Of a stretch of DNA of 64,000 bases, positions 12,001 through 21,000 are shown piece after piece. The position numbers and the translations under genes are program-made. Source of the DNA: Ceriagrion tenellum. Taxonomy: Eukaryota > Arthropoda > Insecta > Odonata > Coenagrionidae. The stretch's first letter is position 1. The number at the start of each line of letters is the position of its first letter. The stretch spans positions 93,570,559-93,634,558 of the forward strand of contig OY720639.1 in NCBI GenBank assembly GCA_963169105.1. The letters run 5' to 3'. The notes under the pieces were generated by a model. The model did not search any database. It saw nothing but the letters and a program-made list of their open reading frames with translations, and was not told the origin of the DNA.

Positions 12001-15000
12001 TTCCATGAAATTTTCTAACATGTTACATGCTTACTAACAACTCTAAACTCACCCCCTGAAAACAGCCTGTTTCCATGTCCGATCACAAGAGCCCTTACGT
12101 CATGATCGTGCAGCCTCCGAGGAAAAGATCTGACCCAAGTGGAGACTAAATCAGTTTTTTCTGTTGTGTCACCTAAAACTGCATCCCTCTCTTTGAAGCC
12201 TGAGTGGATGTTAACCTTCTCAAAGCTAAAAATAAGGGGATCAACACCTGAAAAGGAAAACCTGCAAGTCAATGCATGGACTTAGGAAAAAAGAAGTATC
12301 GAGAGAAAAATGTATTATGTTTAACCTTTCAGTAGGTGCATGGGCTACAGGGGTGGCCCACAGTGTTTCATTTAATAATATGTATTAATAATCAATTATT
12401 TGCCTGAGATCATATTACATTCTGTATGTAAAAGATATAAGGCACATCACATTTACGTCAATAATCATAACACATTATACACATTATTGTGTGACGTTTC
12501 TCATAGGATGGCATAATATACTTGTCTCATTAGCTGCACATTGTTGTCCTCAAAAGTCTCGCATGGTCGTTTGCAACAAATTCGCAGGTTTAGTATTAAA
12601 TAGCATGCAAAAGGAAGCCAGCGTGACTGGGTCACAAATGTGGCCCACGCGACTGTGTAACCTTTTTCTGTCAGCAGTATTATATTATATATTATTTATA
12701 TTGTATTTATACATAATTATATTATAATCAGTAATATTAAAATTGCTGGATAGTGCTGGATAGACAGTCATATCCTCTGGAACTATGCAGTAGAACATTC
12801 TAGAAGAGGGGAGGGACCCTCTCCCTCTTGGAAGGATTATGCAATCCCCTTCCCCTGGGCCTGGCCAACCGTATATAAGGGCTGAGGAACAAGCAGGAAA
12901 CATCAGTTCATCAGGTCAACCCCGAGCAGTAACATCGCTCATATTGCAGTGCTCTCAGCAGCAGACTTCGAATGGCATATCATATGCGGAGTGCACAGGC
13001 AGAAGTCAACCAATGCCCGCAGCGGCAAAGACATCCAGAAGTCAGCCTACCAGTGAGGCACAGGGCCCCAGTATTCTGTCATTTCTCTCTCCAGCACTCG
13101 GAGTGAGAGATTGTTTGTACAGCCTGCTTGTGTATAGAATCCAGCGATTTGAGTCCGCCCATTAAAACCTCTTCATACAGTCCACTTGGGTCTTTTTTCA
13201 CAAAGCAAAACCTGACCCCCTACAGATAGTTTGTATAAATTTTGTCAAAGTGGATTTTGAATTTTCAATTACATTGAGTTTTGTTACACTAATGACTACA
13301 AATCAGTTCCATAGTGAAAAAAAAACTAAATAAATGATAGTTATTAGTCTAAATTTATTGTTTGTAAAAATATTTTACAAAAAAACTGAAAATTTTAGCC
13401 AATAAAAAAAATTAAATTTGGGCCACCGGTGTGTCCTGCACGCCCAATCGTTTTAACAAAATTTTACACGCCCACTGAAGGGTAAAGACATGACAACCTT
13501 TTTTCAGGTTACAACAGAGCAAAAGTTTCATAGTTTGAGGCTCAATCATGAGGAAGTTGAATTTCACAAATGAAAAAGTAACATTGTTTCCTTCCACAGA
13601 TTTATTTTCCTGGCACAAAACAAATCTGTGGAAGGAAACAGTTACTTTTTCATTTGAGAGCTTAAGTTATGAAATCCCTCAACTTTTCTAGGTTTTATAG
13701 GTCAAAATTTTCATTTTTCAGGTAAAAACATCCACTCTATTATAAGTACATATTTTAATTTAGAGAGGATGATTCAAACACAACATATGAATGCTTTCAC
13801 GCCATTAAGTGATAGCAATATGAATTAAAGTCAAATACATGAAAACAAGAATTGCAAAATGCAACAATATTAGACACTTGATGATTGTGTTTCAAAGCCT
13901 GTCAAGACGGGGTCAAACTTTGAATAGTATCAGCTGCCATACCACTCATGCTTTCTTGGAATTACATTGAAGAAGGGGGATTTTTCACTTTTAAGTTATT
14001 CTTTCAAATTGAATTACATATTTTACTTCACCTAGCTCCATATTCAAGGGACTTTAATCACACTAATGTTTACTCCTGCACAATGCTCTTTATGAGCATA
14101 ACTCTCTGACCCAATGTCTCAAATTTAAGGGGTTTCCCAATAGAAATTCAAATTTCAAAAACTAAGGTCCACCCAAGTGTGTACAACATGGATGAGACTG
14201 GTCTATTTAGGAAAGCTCTCACAGACAGAAAAACACACAAAAATGGAGATAAGTGTCATGGCTGAGAGGGTTACACGGAAAACCTAATGAGAGATAGCAG
14301 TTTATAAAAATCTTTGTGACGTAGTAAAATTAAAATAAGTGACTATTCCTACCTAAAATGAGTTTCTGAAGATAAAAAATAATAGTATTTTCCTCATTTA
14401 TAGCTTTAAATTAAGGGCTTCAATAAAGTAAAATGTTACAGACCATATAAATAAATACATATACACCCTGCACTGTTAATGAATTTATGGAGTGTTTTGA
14501 GACGAGCTCAGTTTTCATTATGGTCACAAATTGAGTATTTTGGTTGAATGTACCAATTCCTGGTCCAGATCAATTTTAAAGTGTACTGAAAAAAACTCAA
14601 CATGATATGACACCACAGCAAGATAAAAACAATGTTTAGTTGATTCTAACCCATCTGATATTTCATTGGAATTCTCTACGAGCCAGTAATTAGTAGTTGG
14701 ATGCCAGACTTGTATGAAAAATAGTTATCACAATTACCAATCTCAGCAATGGAAATCGAATTCACAGATCTTATCAAATATGTTAATCTCTTTGATAAAA
14801 TATGATTTTCAGGACACTAAATGTGGCTCAACTTTCAAATTGAAGTAAGTTTGAAAATAATAAAATAAGTATACAAGAATACAGAAGAGTATTTAGAGAA
14901 GTGCATAGAAAAAGCAGAGGTACCAAAAAAAATGGTAAAAATTTTACATCACAAAATTTTAAGGTCCTTCAGACAATACCAAAGCTGTGAATAATACAAA

Positions 15001-18000
15001 ATCACATTTGTTTGGCCCCACGGTAGGACTTTTTATCATGATCAGTCTGCATTTAGCAACTTAACTTAAAACCAGTTAAGGATCTAGGGACTCTCATCCC
15101 AAATTCAATTGACTGTGCTTGTATCACAAGCTCGGATATCCTCTGTATCAAGTAATATGAAGAATAGAATATTAAGAAGAGTTAAGATAGTAAATTGTGA
15201 AGAGGTGAACTCAGAAGAGGACACAGAATACAAGCTGACAAATACTCTTAACTGCAGAATGATGAGTTTTCACCATTTGATAAATAAAGACTAACACGTC
15301 CAGCCATGAATTTCAGGTTGGCAGTAGGCGATTTGAATTCATCGCATGGTAGCCGTATGGGACAGTTGGGAGGCGTTTTATTATTGTTGCCCAGGTCGGC
15401 AGTGGAAATAAGGGGGGGAGGAAGGTGTTTAACAATAATAATGAGAAATATATGGGAAGGGGAAGGCATATTAACAATAACTCAAATGATTCAGCATATG
15501 CCCAGATACTAATCAATCAATAGGGGTTGTAGCGAGGCAGGGGACTTCTATACTAACTGCAGAGGAGGTCAGATGTGTACAAGGGGAAATTCTATAATAA
15601 CTGCGGACGAAGTCAGAGGTACAGTAGTTCCTTCTATACTAACTGTGGGAGAAGTCGGATGTATACGGAGTAGGCAGTTGCAGTCGGAGGATCTTCGGGG
15701 AGGAGTAAACTGGGGAGAACCAAGGACGGTCATCCAACAAGGACTACAACTAGAGTGGACTACCTCAGATAGCCGGATTCACCATTTGAGGGCACCAGAA
15801 CTTCAGCATTTGTATGTGAGCCAACTTTTATTGTCTGCACGAGGAGGGAGATATTGTATAATTTAAAATTAGTAGATGAATACCCATAAGCGTGTATGCC
15901 AACAAAAGTATTCAAATTGTACATGTACAATTAATGGAAAGTAAATATCTGGCATATGTTGAATTGAATTGCATGTTCCGATTTTGTGTTGATATTGTGG
16001 TTTACCCGTGTTGTGACCGGGCAGCTGAAGTGAGGAAAAAGTGTACGTTTAGTAACCAGGGAGAAGCAAAGAATCCCGAGATAAATGTAAGACATAGATT
16101 TACAGGACTAATACATGAATCAGCACATCAGGCAAGGAAGAAGGGTAGGGATAGATATAGCAGATGATCAGAGTAAAATCCAGCTTGGACCTTGAGTCCT
16201 TTCATGGAGGTAGTCAGCCAAGGGACCAAGGGCAATCAAGTTAATCTAAAGATATCAATACCGCCCTTGGGGTGCTCTACTTATGGCAATAATCAGAGAT
16301 CAGATGATGAATGAAGAAAATTTGATGAAGTCAATGATTGTACGACACCAAATGGAAGATTAATAAGATACGCTCACAAAGAGTTCTCAGTAACTATTTC
16401 TGCTCCATAAGACAGAAGAAGCATCAGTAATCCACATTCAGGCTTGTTTCAGTAGGAATAACTTGTTCAAATCAGGTCTTTCTCTGGCTAAAAAAAGCAA
16501 AATAATATCAAGAAAGCACTTAGGACTAGTGATTTTTAATTTTCCGTAATTAATAGCTAATACAGGACTTAATAGGAATTTAATAAAATATAATGAAGTA
16601 CTGAGGATGTCAGAGACATATCTAAATGCAAGGGCAGTCATTAAATGTGAATGGAATAACGATCTAAGTTTTAAGTGCCAACATAATTTTCAAAACTGAA
16701 TACATATATGTGCAGAAAATAACAAGCAAGGAACAAAAAAATTTCCTTTACGCTCTTATTGGCACGGGAGCACAATTTATTAATAAATGTAGTATTCAGA
16801 GGAATTAAAATGTTTAAAAAGGTTATGCCAACGTTTATCAGATAGTTTTAATTCCAACTATGTATCACTTAAGCAAAAGTTGTAAAACAGATTTTTTCAC
16901 ACATTATAATTGATTAATAAATGTTGTTAACTTTAAATAAATATTTCACTTCTTCACCTTCATATCAATGAAGGAAAACAACATGTAAAATAATGATTTA
17001 TGCAGACTCTTTAGACATATGAATGCTGTATGTACATTACCTGAGCAGTAAACAGAGTTGTTGTCATCTGATAGACACAGAGTCAAAATATCAGCCTTGT
17101 GACTCTGATAGGATTTAATGCTACACCCCAATTTGGCATCCCAAAAGCTAAGTTTGCCTCTGCAAAAGATAAAGAAACAAAAAATAATTATTGGTATTAC
17201 AATGGTATGCAAACACTATACTAATAGGGAGAAGCATGGATGATCTTGACAGCATTACTATCCACAGTATCTGAGTTAAGAGATAATGAACTTCGGCAAA
17301 TTTGCACTGGTCATAACTTCCATAAGTAGTTAAACTTCTAAGTTCAGTAATATCGCATGGAATCGCAGCAAAAATCAGAAAAGACTAAGACTAGCTTGGG
17401 CTACGAGTTTTCTTTATATCAAAATATAAAACCATAATTATCACTATGGATGGGTAAATTTTCATAATTTTCATTTGAGGTAAATTATGGTATTCTTCCA
17501 AAATTACCATAATTTTCTGGTAATTTTTAATTTTCAACAATTAATAGCTAACAGGGGACTAAATAAGAAAGCCAATAGCATTTTCATGGGGCTAAAAGCA
17601 TCAAAACCATTACTATTGCTACATAAATTTATTAGAGAAAGCCAAGCCTGTTTATATTTCATGCATTCTTAGTTATAAATTAAGAGATGTACCATTCATT
17701 TATGGAATATGTATTTTTGGAGCTATCATATCTTCAAGGGAAACTTCAAGGGAAATGCAGCAGCCCACATACCATTTGGCATTCATTTATTGGTATGAGA
17801 AATTTTTGTTCAAACCGTCAATATGATAGCTCCAAAAATACATATTCCATAAATGAATGGTACATCTCTTAATTTATAACTAAGAATGCATGAAATATAA
17901 ACAGGCTTGGCTTAAAATAATATATTTGGAATATATCGATATGAATAATATACAAAGGTGAATATTACAAAAAATTACTGTAATTTTCAGAGGCTGCGGT

Positions 18001-21000
18001 AAATTATATAAAATACCACTCTGAAGAACGAAAATGACCATAACTTTCCAGTGATTTTTAATTTTCTGTAATTAATAGCTAATACAGGATTTGAACGCCA
18101 TTAGCAATTACAAGGGATTAACGGCATCTACACAATTAATATTGCTACATTAATGTGTTAGAAATAGAGAGAACTTCAAAAGAAATATTGCAGCCCACAT
18201 GCAATTTGGTGTTCTTTTGCTAGTTTGAGAAATTTTCCTTCAAACCATTAAAATGATAGCTCCACTGATACATATTGTACAACTAAAAATATTCCACTAA
18301 TGAGTTGTATGTAACTTAATTAAAAACTAATAATGTATGAAATATACACTGGCTTGGCTTAAATTTATATAATTGGAATATATCGATATGAAAACTATCT
18401 GAGAATACAGAGAAAACTGAGGTGAATATTACCAAAAATTACAATAATTTTCAGGGGCTGCAGTAAATAATTTAAAATACCAAAATAATTAATGCAAATG
18501 ACCATAAGTATTTTTAGAATGTGACTGACGGTAATTAATGAAATTTACCATGGTAATTTCCAGAATGGCTCATCTTATCTTCAAGGGAAACTTCAAGGGA
18601 AATGCAGCAGCCCACATGCAATTTGGCATTCATTTATTGGTATGAGAAATTACAAGGTGCATATACACCAGGGTTGAAATTCGTTATGAAAAAATCATTT
18701 GACTTGACTGAGATTCAAACCCGGATCTCCTAATTGCCGGTCAGGTGTGTTAGCCAGTTATACCACCAAGCCATCTGCCTTCAAGGCAAATTTCGAGGGG
18801 GGTTTATGCAAACTAGATGTTCAGGCCTCAAGTCAACATTGTAGCACATGAGACGAAGTCGTGCTTATGATACCACTGTCGCCGTGGATAAACCCAACAT
18901 TGTCGTTATGAAAACGACGAAATTGACAAATTTCCAATCACTGCATTTAACAAATGATGTGCTTTACGATAAATACTTTGTCTTTGTCAACTGTTAATGG
19001 CCTCCATAATTTCCCTCGACCAATAGAGCCATGTCTTCCCCAAAAAGTATTATTGGATATCAAAATCAGAAAGTATTCCACCAATGACACTCCTTCCTAT
19101 GCGTCTATTTCCGGATAAAGCATATAATTCCACCATTGCACACTACATTCTTCCTTTTGGGTCAGTTGAAAATGCAAGAAATAGGTTAGTAATGAAAAAA
19201 GCAAAAAATACTACTGTATACATTCAGGATCAGGAATCTTTCAGTTTCCAAATCATATTCAACCAAAAAAAATCACCAGCAAAGGGCCGCAAACCCTCAC
19301 CTTGAAGTATACACAGATTTGCGGCAAGCGCTTTAACACCCACAGTACCTTCTAACTACATAACTTCTGTTTTGTAAAGTATTAGAATGGGACGAAATAT
19401 TATAAAGGAAATTTCTCATGAACCCGGGACTTAGGGGCAGAAAGCCATGACACTTATTCCAGCATTTTTACTCCATTTCAAATAAAACATGTTTCGCCTG
19501 TATCCATAACATCTGTCACACAATGTCTCTTTGTAAGCGGAAAAATTAAATGAGGCAAAACTTCAATGCTAGGAATTTAAATATTGGTTTTCAGTTTTCA
19601 ACTGGTTAATTTAGAGAATCAATTTTCAGTGTTGAATAGTAGTTTTTATTGACAGTCAGTTAAGACCCTGAAAGAGTAGAAAACTCAGAGGAGATTCTCA
19701 GACTCTAAAGAAAACCAACCTTTTACTAATAGAATACTTTGAAAAAAGTAAGCAATATTCCAATATTGACATTTCAAGACTTGAGAACAATGAATAATAA
19801 ACTACAAATATATTGAAATACTGCCAAACTAGATTTCCAGCACACCTTGGGTGGGATATCACATTACCTTAGAGGGGGAAATGTGTCTTTTTACACATTC
19901 TAGTACATAAATTAAGTAAAATGACTGGGTACCAGTTACTGAACGGGAAATTGAACAAGTTTTCTCCATACAGTAGCAACTTCAAGGAGTAATCAAGGGT
20001 TAAAAGGAGAGGTGCTGCACACCAAGATAAAGCTTGAATCTTAACATTTCTAGCATGATAATGGGAAATTTCACAGAGCAGGAAGAAGAAAATACTTTCT
20101 TTGGACATACATACCTAGAATCTCCAGATATAATAGTGAAATCATTGGTGAATGCCACACACCAAACTATTGTTTCCTCAGAAGCAGTAGTCTTCCCAAT
20201 GCTCATTCTGTGTATGGCATGACCTGTTTCGACACACCACACTCGAACTGCACCAACAGAGCCACTAGCCAAGAACTTTCCACATGGATCGAATGATAAA
20301 CTGAGTATGCGACCTAAAATGCAATCGAAGATGATTAATGAACATTGCAACACCTGCCGAAAATCCAAAATTCAGAAATCTCACCACACATCATGGAATA
20401 CAATGGTCTGATTTAGTGATTAATAAAACCCATGATTTTTCGTGGAAAACTCAATATAAATGCAATGATATCTCCATTAACATATAAATAAGAAATATTT
20501 CAAACTTCAATGAAGCTTCCAGAAATTATGTGTAACTGAAGAGAGAGAAAAGAACAGAAGTAGAAAATCTCTTTCTCAGTTCATTACTTCAACCATGAAT
20601 ATATATCATGGATTCGGATGATCAGCATTGTTGCCTAAATTTCCACTTTTAGTTCACCCAGTCCTCGGAGCTTCTTCGATTAGTCTTTTCTGTTGTTATT
20701 GTAAATAGACGTAGTTGATTGTTGCTAATGTGAGACTGTGGTGAATATTCAATAACGATCGAGGAGATATGAATTAAGTGATGATTAGATCTAGCTATTT
20801 TTATCTATATACCTAATATATCTAGCTATTTTTGTCATCTATAAATTACTTTTTAAATGCTAGAAAGGCATTATCTACTACATGAAATCAGTAAGAGACT
20901 ATTGAAACCTTCATCGTGTGCCAACAACATTGTTCACCAGAATTCGATTTTAATTTGGAATGCATTAAGCCTGTTTTGCCTAAATAAAGAATTCCGAATG

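Larger units (their letters stand above)
12754..13224 (+). mobile_element. Solo LTR of an LTR retrotransposon
   Basis: The 471-bp unit starts TG and ends CA (TGCTGGATAGACAG to CCCCCTACA) and is flanked by GATAG on both sides (12749-12753, 13225-13229), a 5-bp target duplication. It contains a TATA box (GTATATAAG, 12871-12879), CATCAGTTCATCAG just downstream as a possible start site, and ATTAAA at 13161-13166 as a poly(A) signal. It is clearly more GC-rich than its surroundings. No second LTR or internal gag/pol coding lies nearby, so it is a recombined solo LTR. Because TGCTGGATAG occurs twice in tandem at the left edge, the left boundary and duplication could shift by 10 bases. Confidence 0.8.
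16529..18650. repeat. Cluster of related AT-rich repeat copies around the foldback
   Basis: TTTTTAATTTTC followed by AATTAATAGCTAA and a CAGG block occurs at 16529-16570, 17519-17560 and 18051-18090. The spacer block GGGAAATGCAGCAGCCCACA occurs at about 17750 and 18598, and a variant near 18185. The region is a nested or tandem array of one MITE family. The span runs from UTP4 intron 6 across exon 6 (17041-17159) into intron 5; the first copy, at 16529, is in intron 6. Confidence 0.75.

Noticed and set aside
18711..18785. tRNA gene candidate on the minus strand
   Set aside because: A and B boxes are present, but stem pairing is poor and the sequence continues into a repeat shared with 32695-32772; it is a SINE head.
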